A stretch of 44,216 nt of DNA from Mediterraneibacter glycyrrhizinilyticus (GTDB lineage Bacteria; Bacillota; Clostridia; Lachnospirales; Lachnospiraceae): NCBI RefSeq assembly GCF_016902345.1, contig NZ_JACJLR010000027.1, forward strand, positions 1 through 44,216, written 5' to 3'. The stretch's first letter is position 1. The number at the start of each line of letters is the position of its first letter. Position numbers and translations under genes: made by a program. Below are positions 1 through 8,112 of the stretch, piece by piece. A model generated the notes under the pieces. That model worked only from the letters and a program-made list of their open reading frames with translations. It had not been told where the DNA came from and made no database searches.

Positions 1-48
1 GGTAACATGTGGAGCTGACTGCTACTAATAGGTCGAGGGCATGACCAG
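1..48 (+). rRNA. 23S ribosomal RNA, 3' end (partial)
   Basis: The first ~48 bases match the conserved 3' terminus of bacterial 23S rRNA (the ACTAATAGGTCGAGGGC block followed by the closing stem). The gene starts outside the window and the exact end is approximate. No 5S rRNA follows; tRNA-Asp comes next after about 90 bp. Confidence 0.85.
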
Positions 49-136
49 AACGGAATAGGTGAAAGATGGATGATGGATTGATTCTTTGTATGTAGTTTTG
101 AAGGTACATTGTAAAATGTATACTTCATAATAAGAT

Positions 137-210
137 GGCCCAGTGGCTCAGTTGGTTAGAGCGCCGCCCTGTCACGGCGGAGGTCGAGAGTTCGAGTCTC
201 TTCTGGGTCG
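137..210 (+). tRNA. tRNA-Asp (GTC)
   Basis: A 74-nt cloverleaf. The acceptor stem GGCCCAG pairs with CTGGGTC, followed by discriminator G. The anticodon loop CTGTCAC gives GTC. The CCA end is not encoded. It is the first of seven clustered tRNAs downstream of the rRNA operon. Confidence 0.97.
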
Positions 211-216
211 TTATGT

Positions 217-289
217 GGGGTCTTAGCTCAGCTGGGAGAGCATCTGCCTTACAAGCAGAGGGTCATAGGTTCGAGCCCTATAGGCCCCA
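217..289 (+). tRNA. tRNA-Val (TAC)
   Basis: A 73-nt cloverleaf. The acceptor GGGGTCT pairs with AGGCCCC, discriminator A. The anticodon loop CTTACAA gives TAC (Val). It lies 6 bp after tRNA-Asp, so it is surely cotranscribed. Confidence 0.97.
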
Positions 290-302
290 CTTAAAAAATT
301 AT

Positions 303-384
303 GGATGGGTTCCCGAGTGGCCAAAGGGGGCAGACTGTAAATCTGTTGCAAGTTGCTTCGGTGGTTCGAATCCACCTCCATCCA
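303..384 (+). tRNA. tRNA-Tyr (GTA)
   Basis: An 82-nt class II tRNA with a long variable arm. The acceptor GGATGGG pairs with TCCATCC, discriminator A. The anticodon loop CTGTAAA gives GTA (Tyr). Confidence 0.96.
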
Positions 385-408
385 TTGCCGATTTTAATCG
401 GGTTTTTT

Positions 409-481
409 GCCGATGTGGCTCAATTGGCAGAGCAGCTGATTTGTAATCAGCAGGTTATCGGTTCGAGTCCGATCATCGGCT
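409..481 (+). tRNA. tRNA-Thr (TGT)
   Basis: A 73-nt cloverleaf. The acceptor GCCGATG pairs with CATCGGC, discriminator T. The anticodon loop TTTGTAA gives TGT (Thr). Confidence 0.96.
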
Positions 482-511
482 TTGTCTCGACAGAGACTGA
501 TAATTTAATAC

Positions 512-585
512 CGCGGGGTGGAGCAGTCTGGAAGCTCGTCGGGCTCATAACCCGAAGGTCGCAGGTTCAAATCCTGCTCCCGCAA
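512..585 (+). tRNA. initiator tRNA-fMet (CAT)
   Basis: A 74-nt tRNA with anticodon CAT. Two hallmarks mark it as the initiator: the first acceptor pair is a C-A mismatch (C512 opposite A584), and the anticodon stem ends in three consecutive G-C pairs (GGG-CTCATAA-CCC). Confidence 0.95.
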
Positions 586-609
586 CTTACACGTTTCTAC
601 GTGTTGAAT

Positions 610-682
<73 letters not shown>

Positions 683-728
683 TTTTTCTCTGCTAAAAAA
701 TATTTTACAGGGAATAATAATTGAATAA

Positions 729-801
729 GGGCGTGTAGCTCAGGTGGTAGAGCACTTGACTTTTAATCAAGTTGTCCGGGGTTCGAATCCCCGCACGCTC
801 A
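729..801 (+). tRNA. tRNA-Lys (TTT)
   Basis: A 73-nt cloverleaf. The acceptor GGGCGTG pairs with CACGCTC, discriminator A. The anticodon loop CTTTTAA gives TTT (Lys). It is the last tRNA of the cluster, with a terminator hairpin starting 9 bp downstream. Confidence 0.97.
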
Positions 802-809
802 TTTTCCAT

Positions 810-838
810 GTCGGGGATCAGTCTCCGGCTCTTTTTGT
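810..838 (+). terminator. Terminator of the rRNA-tRNA operon
   Basis: An 8-bp stem (GTCGGGGA / TCTCCGGC, one G-T pair inside and one near the base) closes the tetraloop TCAG and is followed by a T-rich tract. It sits just after the last tRNA. Confidence 0.75.
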
Positions 839-869
839 TTTGGAGAAAATTTGCAGGAAAATAGAAAAA

Positions 870-892
870 AGCCGGGATGATACTCACCGGCT
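870..892 (-). terminator. Possible minus-strand terminator hairpin
   Basis: AGCCGG / CCGGCT pairs around an 11-nt loop. On the minus strand it is followed by a run of six T. No minus-strand gene ends here, so it may only block antisense or read-through transcription. The rest of the ~220 bp between tRNA-Lys and the decarboxylase holds the upstream terminator and the promoter listed separately. Confidence 0.35.
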
Positions 893-956
893 GAGAAAAG
901 AGGAAAATATATATTAAAAAGCCTTTCAGCTTTGATAGTATTAATATAACTTGTAA

Positions 957-985
957 TTGTAATTAAAATGTGATGGAAGTATAAA
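957..985 (+). promoter_or_regulatory. Sigma-A-like promoter for the decarboxylase gene
   Basis: -35 TTGTAA (957-962) and -10 TATAAA (980-985) are separated by exactly 17 bp, about 35 bp upstream of the start codon. Confidence 0.6.
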
Positions 986-1020
986 ATATATGTTAAGATC
1001 AGAAAATGTGAGGATCTTTT

Positions 1021-2511
1021 ATGGAAAATTTATATAAAAAGCTTTCCGACTATGCAAAATCGGATTTTTATCCCTTTCATATGCCGGGGCATAAAAGAAA
1101 TCAGAACGTGACCGGAGCAAATCTCCCATATCAATTAGATATTACGGAGATCGACGGCTTTGATGACCTGCACCATGCCGAAGGAATTCTCGCGGATGCG
1201 CAGAAGCGGGCAGCGCAGCTGTATTGTGCAGAGGAGACACATTTTCTCGTCAATGGAAGTACCTCAGGATTATTGAGTGCCATACTTGGGACCGTGCACA
1301 GAAGGGGAAAGATCCTGATAGCGAGAAACTGCCATAAGTCAGTTTATAATGCGGTCTTTATGGGGGAACTTTATCCAATCTATCTTTATCCTCAGTTTGA
1401 CAAAGAAAATGAACTTAATGGAGAAATTTTGGCAGAAGACGTAGAGAGGATGCTTGAGGAAAACAGGGATGTCCAGGCAGTAGTGATCACATCTCCTACG
1501 TATGACGGCGTTGTTTCGGATGTCAGAGGGATTGCTGAGATCGTCCATCAGAAAGGCATTCCACTGATCGTGGATGAGGCGCACGGAGCACATTTTGGAC
1601 TGCATCCTTATTTCCCGCAAAATTCAAACATAAAGGGAGCTGATGTTGTCATACACAGCCTTCATAAGACTATGCCGTCTCTGACACAGACTGCATTGAT
1701 TCACATAAACGGGAGGATTGCTGACCGGAGAGGAATACGCAGATATCTGCATATGATTCAGACGAGCAGTCCCTCGTATATCCTGATGGCGTCTATGGAC
1801 GAATGTATCAGGACGGCGGCGGAAGAGGGAGAGCGGTTATTTCACAGCTATACGGAGATGTTGAAGAAGACGAGACAGCGGCTGGCCGAATTGAAAGATC
1901 TTGCTCTTCTTGAGACTGCGTGTTATGACAGATCAAAGATCGTTGTCTCGACGAAAAGGATTTTAGGAGAGCAGAAGAAGCGGAAGGACTTGTCAGAAAG
2001 AATGCCGGAGTTCGGCGGAATCGACCTGTATCGCATCTTATTGGATGAGTATCATATCCAGCCGGAGATGGCGGCAGGATCCTATATTATAGCGATGACG
2101 GGGCCGGGAGACACGGAAGAAGGAATGGAGCGTCTTGTAACGGCACTGGAAGAAATCGACAGCAGACTGGAAAGAGGAACGGACAGCGGAGAAAGACAAA
2201 AAGAGACAGGATGCGGGAGACGGAATGGAACGGATCTTGCGCTGCAGAAACCAGAGCAGATCTATACGAGCTGGGAGACAGAGCTGGAGAGACAGAAGGG
2301 GAGAAAGACAGAGAACCTCATCTGGGAGGATACAGAAGGCAAGATCGCAGCAGAACCAGCATATCTTTATCCGCCGGGGATACCGCTTGTTGTTCCGGGA
2401 GAGAAGATCAGCAGGGAAATTATACAGCAGATCACCTTATATGAGAAAATGGCATTTACCATAGAGGGAACAGTGGTGCATGGAAAGATGGAGGTAATGG
2501 CAGATGGGTAA
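1021..2511 (+). CDS. Orn/Lys/Arg decarboxylase family protein (PLP-dependent, fold type I)
   Basis: A cytosolic pyridoxal-phosphate enzyme of the ornithine/lysine/arginine decarboxylase family, likely feeding polyamine or diamine synthesis; the substrate cannot be told from sequence alone. The N-terminal FHMPGHKR motif (residues 19-26), NGSTSG (78-83), DEAHGAHFG (185-193) and the PLP lysine K216 in SLHK are all visible. At 496 aa it matches the short Firmicutes form lacking the N-terminal wing domain. Residues ~390-430 form a charged linker before the C-terminal domain (YPPGIPLVVPGE). The ATG has an upstream GAGG box at 1010-1013. The stop overlaps the next gene by 8 bp, indicating coupled translation. 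Confidence 0.88.
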   Translation: MENLYKKLSDYAKSDFYPFHMPGHKRNQNVTGANLPYQLDITEIDGFDDLHHAEGILADAQKRAAQLYCAEETHFLVNGSTSGLLSAILGTVHRRGKILIARNCHKSVYNAVFMGELYPIYLYPQFDKENELNGEILAEDVERMLEENRDVQAVVITSPTYDGVVSDVRGIAEIVHQKGIPLIVDEAHGAHFGLHPYFPQNSNIKGADVVIHSLHKTMPSLTQTALIHINGRIADRRGIRRYLHMIQTSSPSYILMASMDECIRTAAEEGERLFHSYTEMLKKTRQRLAELKDLALLETACYDRSKIVVSTKRILGEQKKRKDLSERMPEFGGIDLYRILLDEYHIQPEMAAGSYIIAMTGPGDTEEGMERLVTALEEIDSRLERGTDSGERQKETGCGRRNGTDLALQKPEQIYTSWETELERQKGRKTENLIWEDTEGKIAAEPAYLYPPGIPLVVPGEKISREIIQQITLYEKMAFTIEGTVVHGKMEVMADG

Positions 2512-3091
2512 GATATTTTGTCTGATGGGAAAGAGCTCCTCAGGAAAAGATACGATTTATAAAAAACTTCGGGAAAGATATCCTCAGCTTGGAGCGGTCG
2601 TACCCTATACGACCCGTCCAATACGAGAAAATGAGAAGAATGGCGTAGAATACTTTTTCGTTAGCAGAGAAACTTTTGATGAAATGGAAGCGGGTGGAAA
2701 AGTCATTGAGTTCCGTTCCTACAATACGAAATGCGGTGTCTGGACATACTTTACAGCAGATGACGGGCAGATCGACCTTGCAGCATATGATTATCTAGTC
2801 ATTGGAACTCTGATCTCATATCGGGCACTCAGAGAGTATTTTGGAGAAAATAGTGTGGTGCCGGTCTACATTGAGATAGAGGACGGGATACGGCTTGAGA
2901 GAGCCCTTGCGAGAGAAAGAAGTCAGAAAGAACCAAAATACGCGGAAATGTGCAGACGCTTCCTTGCAGATTCTGAAGATTTTTCAGAGGAGAATCTGAG
3001 GAAGGCAGGAATAAGACGGCGATTCGAAAACGTGGATCTGGAGCAATGTATGGAAGAGATCACTGCGTTTATAGATGATTTAGGGGTATGA
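2504..3091 (+). CDS. Guanylate kinase-like P-loop protein
   Basis: A 195-aa nucleoside monophosphate kinase-like protein. The P-loop is GKSSSGKDT (9-17), and a GMP-binding-like segment TTRPIRENEKNGVEY lies at 36-50, as in guanylate kinase. The Lys-Asp in the P-loop and the weak C-terminal half differ from housekeeping Gmk (usually GPSGVGKGT), so this is more likely a paralogue than the essential enzyme; its true substrate is unknown. It overlaps the decarboxylase by 8 bp and is presumably cotranscribed with it. Confidence 0.78.
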   Translation: MGKIFCLMGKSSSGKDTIYKKLRERYPQLGAVVPYTTRPIRENEKNGVEYFFVSRETFDEMEAGGKVIEFRSYNTKCGVWTYFTADDGQIDLAAYDYLVIGTLISYRALREYFGENSVVPVYIEIEDGIRLERALARERSQKEPKYAEMCRRFLADSEDFSEENLRKAGIRRRFENVDLEQCMEEITAFIDDLGV

Positions 3092-3115
3092 CTTAAGACA
3101 GGATTGTGTTATACT
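3088..3115 (+). promoter_or_regulatory. Extended -10 promoter for the holB operon
   Basis: TGTTATACT at 3107-3115 is an extended -10 (TGn plus TATACT). ATGACT at 3088-3093 is a partial -35 with 16-bp spacing. Transcription would start near 3122, which argues that the ATG at 3130 is not the holB start. Confidence 0.55.
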
Positions 3116-3159
3116 AAATAGGTAGCACTTTGTATAATAATGCACGGCAGGTGATAAAA

Positions 3160-4155
3160 ATGAGTGGATTTAAAGATGTAGTAGGACATAAGAATATAAT
3201 CAAATATATCGAGAGCGCAGTGAGCGCAGACGCTGTTTCTCACGCTTATATCCTGAATGGAGAAAGAGGATCGGGGAAAAAGCTTTTGGCGAATCTGTTT
3301 TCGATGAGCCTGCAGTGCCAGGACAGGGAAGAAGACGGGGATGCATGCGGAAAATGTCAGTCCTGTAAACAGGCAATGAGCGGAAATCATCCGGATATTA
3401 TTAGAGTGTCGCATGAGAAGCCGAATACCATCAGTGTGGATGATATCAGAGAACAGGTGAACAATGACATTGTGATCAAGCCTTACAGCAGCAAATACAA
3501 GATTTATATTATTCCGGATGCAGATATGATGAGTGTGCAGGCGCAGAATGCACTTCTGAAAACAATAGAGGAGCCGCCGGAGTACGCTGTGATCATGCTG
3601 CTTACGGAAAACGCAGAGATTCTGCTTCCCACGATACGTTCCCGGTGCGTTATGATGAAGCTGAGAAATATCAAGGATCAGCTGGTGAAGAAGTATCTGA
3701 TGGAGCAGATGGAGATCCCGGATTACAAGGCGGATGTCTGCGTTGCTTTTGCCCAGGGAAATATGGGAAAGGCTATTATGCTCGCTACCTCAGATTACTT
3801 TAATGAGATCAAGGAAGAGGCTGTCCATCTTCTTCGAAATATTGATGAAATGGATGTTTCTGAGCTGATGGAAGCAGTTAAGAAATGCATGACATATAAA
3901 CTGGAGATCAATGACTATCTGGATATCATTGCGATCTGGTACAGGGACGTTCTGATCTATAAAGCAACTAAAAGTGTGGACAGAGTAGTTTTCTCTGATC
4001 AGCTCAGATATATCAAGGCGCGCGCCAGCAAGAGTTCATATGAAGGGATAGAGAATATTCTGGATGGAATTGAGAAGGCGAAGGCAAGAATAAAAGCAAA
4101 TGTAAACTTTGAGCTGACTATGGAACTGCTTTTATTGACGATAAAGGAGAATTGA
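3160..4155 (+). CDS. holB: DNA polymerase III subunit delta'
   Basis: Clamp-loader subunit of the replicative polymerase (331 aa from the chosen start). FKDVVGHKNII at the N-terminus, the P-loop GERGSGK (34-40), the zinc-module cysteines C53, C63, C66 and C69, and the sensor/SRC region (NALLKTIEEPPEYAVIMLLTE then TIRSRC) identify it. I prefer the ATG at 3160, preceded by AGGTG at 3149-3153. An in-frame ATG at 3130 lies almost at the predicted transcription start and lacks a ribosome site. Next gene ricT follows after 4 bp. Confidence 0.93.
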   Translation: MSGFKDVVGHKNIIKYIESAVSADAVSHAYILNGERGSGKKLLANLFSMSLQCQDREEDGDACGKCQSCKQAMSGNHPDIIRVSHEKPNTISVDDIREQVNNDIVIKPYSSKYKIYIIPDADMMSVQAQNALLKTIEEPPEYAVIMLLTENAEILLPTIRSRCVMMKLRNIKDQLVKKYLMEQMEIPDYKADVCVAFAQGNMGKAIMLATSDYFNEIKEEAVHLLRNIDEMDVSELMEAVKKCMTYKLEINDYLDIIAIWYRDVLIYKATKSVDRVVFSDQLRYIKARASKSSYEGIENILDGIEKAKARIKANVNFELTMELLLLTIKEN

Positions 4156-4159
4156 CAGG

Positions 4160-5065
4160 ATGACAAAAGTAATCGGAGTCAGATTCCGGACGGCGGGAAA
4201 GATTTATTTTTTCGCACCGGGGAAATTTACTATAAAGCGCGGTGATCATGTCATTGTAGAGACTGCAAGAGGAGTCGAATATGGAAGAGTTGTGAGCGGT
4301 CCGAAGGATGTGAAGGATGAGGATGTCGTGCAGCCTTTGAAACCGGTGATCCGGGTGGCTACAGAGCAGGACAGGAAAACCGTTGAAAAGAACCGTCAGA
4401 AAGAGAAAGAAGCGTTTAAGATCTGCTGGGAAAAGATCAGGAAGCATGGTCTGGAGATGAAGCTGATCGATGCAGAATATACTTTTGATAATAACAAAGT
4501 CCTGTTTTATTTTACGGCGGACGGGCGGATCGATTTCCGTGAGCTGGTAAAGGACCTGGCGGCAGTGTTTCGCACAAGGATCGAACTGCGTCAGATCGGT
4601 GTGCGGGATGAGACAAAAATAAAAGGCGGGATCGGCATATGTGGAAGACCGCTGTGCTGCAGCACTTATTTAACGGAATTTGCTGCAGTGTCGATCAAAA
4701 TGGCGAAGGAACAGAACCTTTCCCTGAATCCGTCCAAGATCTCCGGGGTCTGCGGAAGGCTGATGTGCTGTCTTACCAACGAGGAAGAAACTTATGAAGT
4801 CCTTAACAGCCAGCTTCCTTCTGTCGGAGATACAGTTACCACAAAAGACGGGCTGACCGGTGTGGTGAACTCGCTGAGTGTATTGAGAAAACAGGTCAAA
4901 GTGGTAGTAAATCTGGAGAATGACGAGAAAGAAATTCGTGAATATAAGGCGGAAGAGCTGAAATTCAGACCAAGGAAAAAGAAACAGAGGGTGACGAAGG
5001 AAGAAAAAAAGAAACTTTCGGCACTGGAACATAAAGAGGGAGCGTCTAAGTTAAATGACAAGTGA
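4160..5065 (+). CDS. ricT: RicT/YaaT (PSP1 domain) regulator
   Basis: A PSP1-domain protein of the RicT/YaaT family. In Bacillus, RicT with RicA and RicF forms an Fe-S complex that works with RNase Y and influences sporulation, competence and biofilm. Six cysteines in two CxxxxCC clusters (C161, C166, C167 and C198, C203, C204) match the conserved Fe-S ligands. The C-terminal tail (from ~270) is very Lys/Glu-rich. At 301 aa it has the normal family length. Its place between holB and the tRNA methyltransferase is the standard Firmicutes order. The stop overlaps the next gene by 11 bp. Confidence 0.92.
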   Translation: MTKVIGVRFRTAGKIYFFAPGKFTIKRGDHVIVETARGVEYGRVVSGPKDVKDEDVVQPLKPVIRVATEQDRKTVEKNRQKEKEAFKICWEKIRKHGLEMKLIDAEYTFDNNKVLFYFTADGRIDFRELVKDLAAVFRTRIELRQIGVRDETKIKGGIGICGRPLCCSTYLTEFAAVSIKMAKEQNLSLNPSKISGVCGRLMCCLTNEEETYEVLNSQLPSVGDTVTTKDGLTGVVNSLSVLRKQVKVVVNLENDEKEIREYKAEELKFRPRKKKQRVTKEEKKKLSALEHKEGASKLNDK

Positions 5066-5819
5066 TATCAGGCCGGGAGAACGCCTGGACGACCTTCAGC
5101 TGAACGGGCTGGAACTGATACAGAATCCGGACAAATTCTGTTTTGGAGTGGATGCGGTACTGCTCTCGGATTTTGTGAGAGTCAGACCGGGAGAGAGGGT
5201 ACTGGATCTGGGGACCGGGAACGGAATCATACCGGTACTGCTCTCGGCAAAGACCCAGGCTGCACACCTGACAGGTCTGGAAATACAGGGAGATATTGCG
5301 GATATGGCGCGCAGGAGTATTGCGCATAATCATCTTGAAGAGAAGATCGATATCGTGACCGGGGACATCAAAGAGGCGGCGGAGATATTTAAGCCGGCCT
5401 TTTTTGATGTGATAACGGCAAATCCTCCATATATGCTTGCAGATCACGGCCTTAAAAATCCGGATGACGGGAAGGCGATCGCGCGTCATGAGGTGCTGTG
5501 CTCGCTTGATGATATCCTTCGCGAGAGCATGAGGCTGCTTCAGGACAAGGGCAGATTTTATATGGTACATCGCCCTTTCCGGCTTACGGAGATCCTGATC
5601 AAGATGAATTATTATAAGATCGAACCGAAACGGATACAGTTTGTCCATCCCTTTGCCGACCGAGAGCCGAATATGGTGCTGATCGAGGGGGTGCGGGGAG
5701 CAAAGCCCCGTGTAAAGATCGAACCGCCGATCATTATGTTCAGCAGATCCGGGGAAGGTCAAAAAGAGAATGGATATGGTCATACCGGCATGTATAAGAA
5801 TGCGGGTACTGAGCTATAA
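5055..5819 (+). CDS. tRNA1(Val) (adenine(37)-N6)-methyltransferase family protein
   Basis: A class I SAM-dependent methyltransferase (254 aa) of the TrmN6/YabB type. The SAM-binding motif DLGTGNG (51-57) and the N6-adenine catalytic motif NPPY (123-126) are clear; NPPY implies methylation of an exocyclic amino group on adenine. Synteny between ricT and rsmI matches yabB in Bacillus. Whether the substrate is tRNA-Val in this organism is inferred. Confidence 0.88.
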   Translation: MTSDIRPGERLDDLQLNGLELIQNPDKFCFGVDAVLLSDFVRVRPGERVLDLGTGNGIIPVLLSAKTQAAHLTGLEIQGDIADMARRSIAHNHLEEKIDIVTGDIKEAAEIFKPAFFDVITANPPYMLADHGLKNPDDGKAIARHEVLCSLDDILRESMRLLQDKGRFYMVHRPFRLTEILIKMNYYKIEPKRIQFVHPFADREPNMVLIEGVRGAKPRVKIEPPIIMFSRSGEGQKENGYGHTGMYKNAGTEL

Positions 5820-5840
5820 AAAAGCGTTCAGGAGGATGAA

Positions 5841-6692
5841 ATGGCAGGAGTTTTGTATCTGTGTGCAACACCGATAGGAAATCTGGAAGATATGACGTTC
5901 CGTGCAATACGGATATTAAAAGAAGCTGATCTGATCGCGGCAGAGGATACGAGGAACAGTATCCGGCTTTTGAATCATTTCGAGATACAGACGCCTATGA
6001 CTTCCTATCATGAGTATAATAAGTATGAGAAGGGAAGAAAACTTGTAGAAAAACTTCTGGAAGGAAAAAATATTGCCCTGATCACGGATGCAGGGACTCC
6101 AGGAATCTCGGACCCGGGAGAGGAACTGGTACGCATGTGTTATGAAAACGGGATCCGGGTTACATCCGTTCCCGGAGCTGCCGCATGTATTACGGCACTT
6201 ACGATGTCGGGGTTGCCGACCAGGAGATTTGCATTTGAAGCATTCCTGCCGTCAGATAAGAAAGAGCGGGAGCGGATACTGACAGAGCTGGAGCAGGAAA
6301 CGCGGACGATCGTTCTTTATGAGGCCCCTCATCGGCTTGTAAAAACATTGCAGACCCTTGAGGAACATCTGGGAAACCGCAGAGCAGCCGTATGCAGAGA
6401 ACTGACGAAAAAGCATGAGACAGTCTACCGGGCGACGCTTTCCGAGGCGGCGGATTATTATGAAAAAGAAGGACCACGCGGAGAATGTGTTCTGATCATC
6501 GAGGGAAAAGATCCGGAACAGATCGTGCAGGAGCAGCGGGATAAATGGGAAGAGATGGGTATAGAAGAGCATGTGGAATATTACATCTCGCAGGGGCTGG
6601 ATCGCAAAGAGGCGATGAAGAAAGCTGCCAAGGACAGAGGAGTATCAAAGAGAGAAATATACAACTATCTTCAAAAACAAAAAAATATCTAA
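5841..6692 (+). CDS. rsmI: 16S rRNA (cytidine(1402)-2'-O)-methyltransferase
   Basis: RsmI (YraL) methylates the 2'-OH of C1402 in the decoding centre of 16S rRNA. The family motifs CATPIGNLEDMT (8-19), AAEDTRNS, ITDAGTPGISDPG and VPGAAA are intact, and the length (283 aa) is normal. The ATG follows AGGAGG (5830-5835). It is the last gene of the holB-ricT-methyltransferase operon and ends at a strong terminator. Confidence 0.95.
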   Translation: MAGVLYLCATPIGNLEDMTFRAIRILKEADLIAAEDTRNSIRLLNHFEIQTPMTSYHEYNKYEKGRKLVEKLLEGKNIALITDAGTPGISDPGEELVRMCYENGIRVTSVPGAAACITALTMSGLPTRRFAFEAFLPSDKKERERILTELEQETRTIVLYEAPHRLVKTLQTLEEHLGNRRAAVCRELTKKHETVYRATLSEAADYYEKEGPRGECVLIIEGKDPEQIVQEQRDKWEEMGIEEHVEYYISQGLDRKEAMKKAAKDRGVSKREIYNYLQKQKNI

Positions 6693-6702
6693 AGCAATAA
6701 TA

Positions 6703-6734
6703 AAAAGCAGAAAGGAGATTTCCTTTCTGCTTTT
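6703..6734 (+). terminator. Bidirectional terminator between rsmI and the minus-strand ABC ATPase
   Basis: A perfect 14-bp stem (AAAAGCAGAAAGGA / TCCTTTCTGCTTTT) with loop GATT. The A-tract on one side and T-tract on the other let it serve both converging genes. Confidence 0.85.
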
Positions 6735-6745
6735 CGTCATCTTGT

Positions 6746-7411
6746 TCATCTATAGATGTCATCGGCTTCAACAATCTTTCCGTCTTTCATATAAACGACG
6801 CGTTTCCCGAGTGCTGCAGCTTCCTCATATTTGTTGGTAACATACAGCACAGTTATCTTGAGATCCTGGTTGATCTTCAGAATATCACTCAGCATTTCCT
6901 GACGGCGGTCGTCATCCTGACGGGCAAAATCTTCGTCCACGAGCAGAACTTTGGGCTGGCATACGATGGCTCGTCCAAGAGCCACCCGCTGACGCTGAGC
7001 GTCCGTGATAGCGCGAAGCTTTGCAGTCAGGATATCGGAGATCCCAAGGAACTGGGAAGCGGATTTTACACGGGAGTCGATCACAGTGCGAGGAAGATCC
7101 CGCAGCCTGAGTCCGAGCGCCATGTTGTCATATACGTTCATATGTTTATACAGAGTATAATTCTGGAATGCCATGGCAAGACGACGGTCCCGGGGGAGGA
7201 TATCATTGAGGAGCTCCCTGCCCAGATAGATCTCTCCGGAAGTAATATCTTCCAGACCTCCGATCATCCTCAGGATCGTAGATTTCCCGCATCCGCTGGG
7301 ACCATGGAATATGACGAATTCGCCATCTTCTATAAAAAGATTTACATCGTTTACGGAAACAAAACCGTTGGGATATGTCTTTGTTAAGTGTTCAAATGTC
7401 ACGCTGGCCAT
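6746..7411 (-). CDS. ABC-type ATPase subunit with degenerate signature motif
   Basis: A 221-aa ATP-binding cassette related to the sugar-type MsmK/UgpC ATPases: Walker A GPSGCGKST and Q-loop FQNYTLYKHMNVYDN are canonical. The ABC signature, usually LSGGQ, is ITDAQ. Walker B reads VLLVDEDF instead of LLLDEP, and the D-loop is FARQDDD instead of SNLDA. The C-terminal regulatory (TOBE) domain is missing, as these ATPases are normally ~370 aa. The start ATG at 7411 has a GGAGGT site; an upstream in-frame extension to 7492 lacks one. No permease is adjacent. It may be a regulator or a decaying ATPase; transport function is doubtful. Confidence 0.75.
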   Translation of the reverse strand: MASVTFEHLTKTYPNGFVSVNDVNLFIEDGEFVIFHGPSGCGKSTILRMIGGLEDITSGEIYLGRELLNDILPRDRRLAMAFQNYTLYKHMNVYDNMALGLRLRDLPRTVIDSRVKSASQFLGISDILTAKLRAITDAQRQRVALGRAIVCQPKVLLVDEDFARQDDDRRQEMLSDILKINQDLKITVLYVTNKYEEAAALGKRVVYMKDGKIVEADDIYR

Positions 7412-7478
7412 AAGTACACCTCCATCTGTCAGTCTTTCCTTATCATATTTTATCACAAAGAAAACCCGGGGACAATCC

Positions 7479-8000
7479 TTAACCTGGCACAAGGAGAACG
7501 CTTGCCGTCAGCCCGGCGAAAGTAGCGATCAGAGCACCTGCGAGCGTGTAGCGGGTTCGTTTTATCCCTGCAGTCATAAAGTAGACGCTCATTGTGTAGA
7601 AGATGGTCTCTGTACAGCACATGGAGATGGATGCGATCAGTCCCAGGCGGGAGTCTGTCCCGTAGTTTTCATAGATATCGAGAAGCAGTCCGGTGGCAGC
7701 AGAAGAAGAAAACATCTTTACGATCGTCAGGGGTACCAGCTCACCGGGAAAACCGATATGTGATGAGAACCTGCCGATCAGTGAGCCGAGAAAGTCCAAA
7801 AAGCCGGAGGCACGAAGAATCCCTACAGCGGCCATGAGACCGATGAGAGTGGGCATAAGACGGATCACGGTGAGGAAACCGCTTCTGGCGCCTTTGATAA
7901 ATGAGTCATATACATTTACGTTTCTCAGTACACCATATACGACGATGGCCAGAATCAGGAATGGGATGATGAAGTCAGAAATATAAACGAGCAGATTCAA
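7479..8000 (-). CDS. spmB: Spore maturation protein B
   Basis: A 173-aa polytopic membrane protein with Gate/nucleoside-recognition-type helices; the segments VIRLMPTLIGLMAAVG and FSSSAATGLLLDIYENYG...CCTETIFYTM are typical of SpmB. SpmA and SpmB are needed for spore core dehydration in Bacillus and Clostridium. Translation appears to start at a TTG (8000-7998) behind GGAGT. It is separated from spmA (9924) by a peptidase gene and lies on the opposite strand, whereas the two are usually adjacent and co-oriented. Confidence 0.9.
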   Translation of the reverse strand: MNLLVYISDFIIPFLILAIVVYGVLRNVNVYDSFIKGARSGFLTVIRLMPTLIGLMAAVGILRASGFLDFLGSLIGRFSSHIGFPGELVPLTIVKMFSSSAATGLLLDIYENYGTDSRLGLIASISMCCTETIFYTMSVYFMTAGIKRTRYTLAGALIATFAGLTASVLLVPG

Positions 8001-8112
8001 AAGAGACTCCTGTTTAAGATCTGTATTTTATAAATTTATATGCAGGCAGGATGGGAGGAATACCGGAAAATCAGAACACATATAATGTTTCAAGAACATT
8101 TCTGGAGACATT

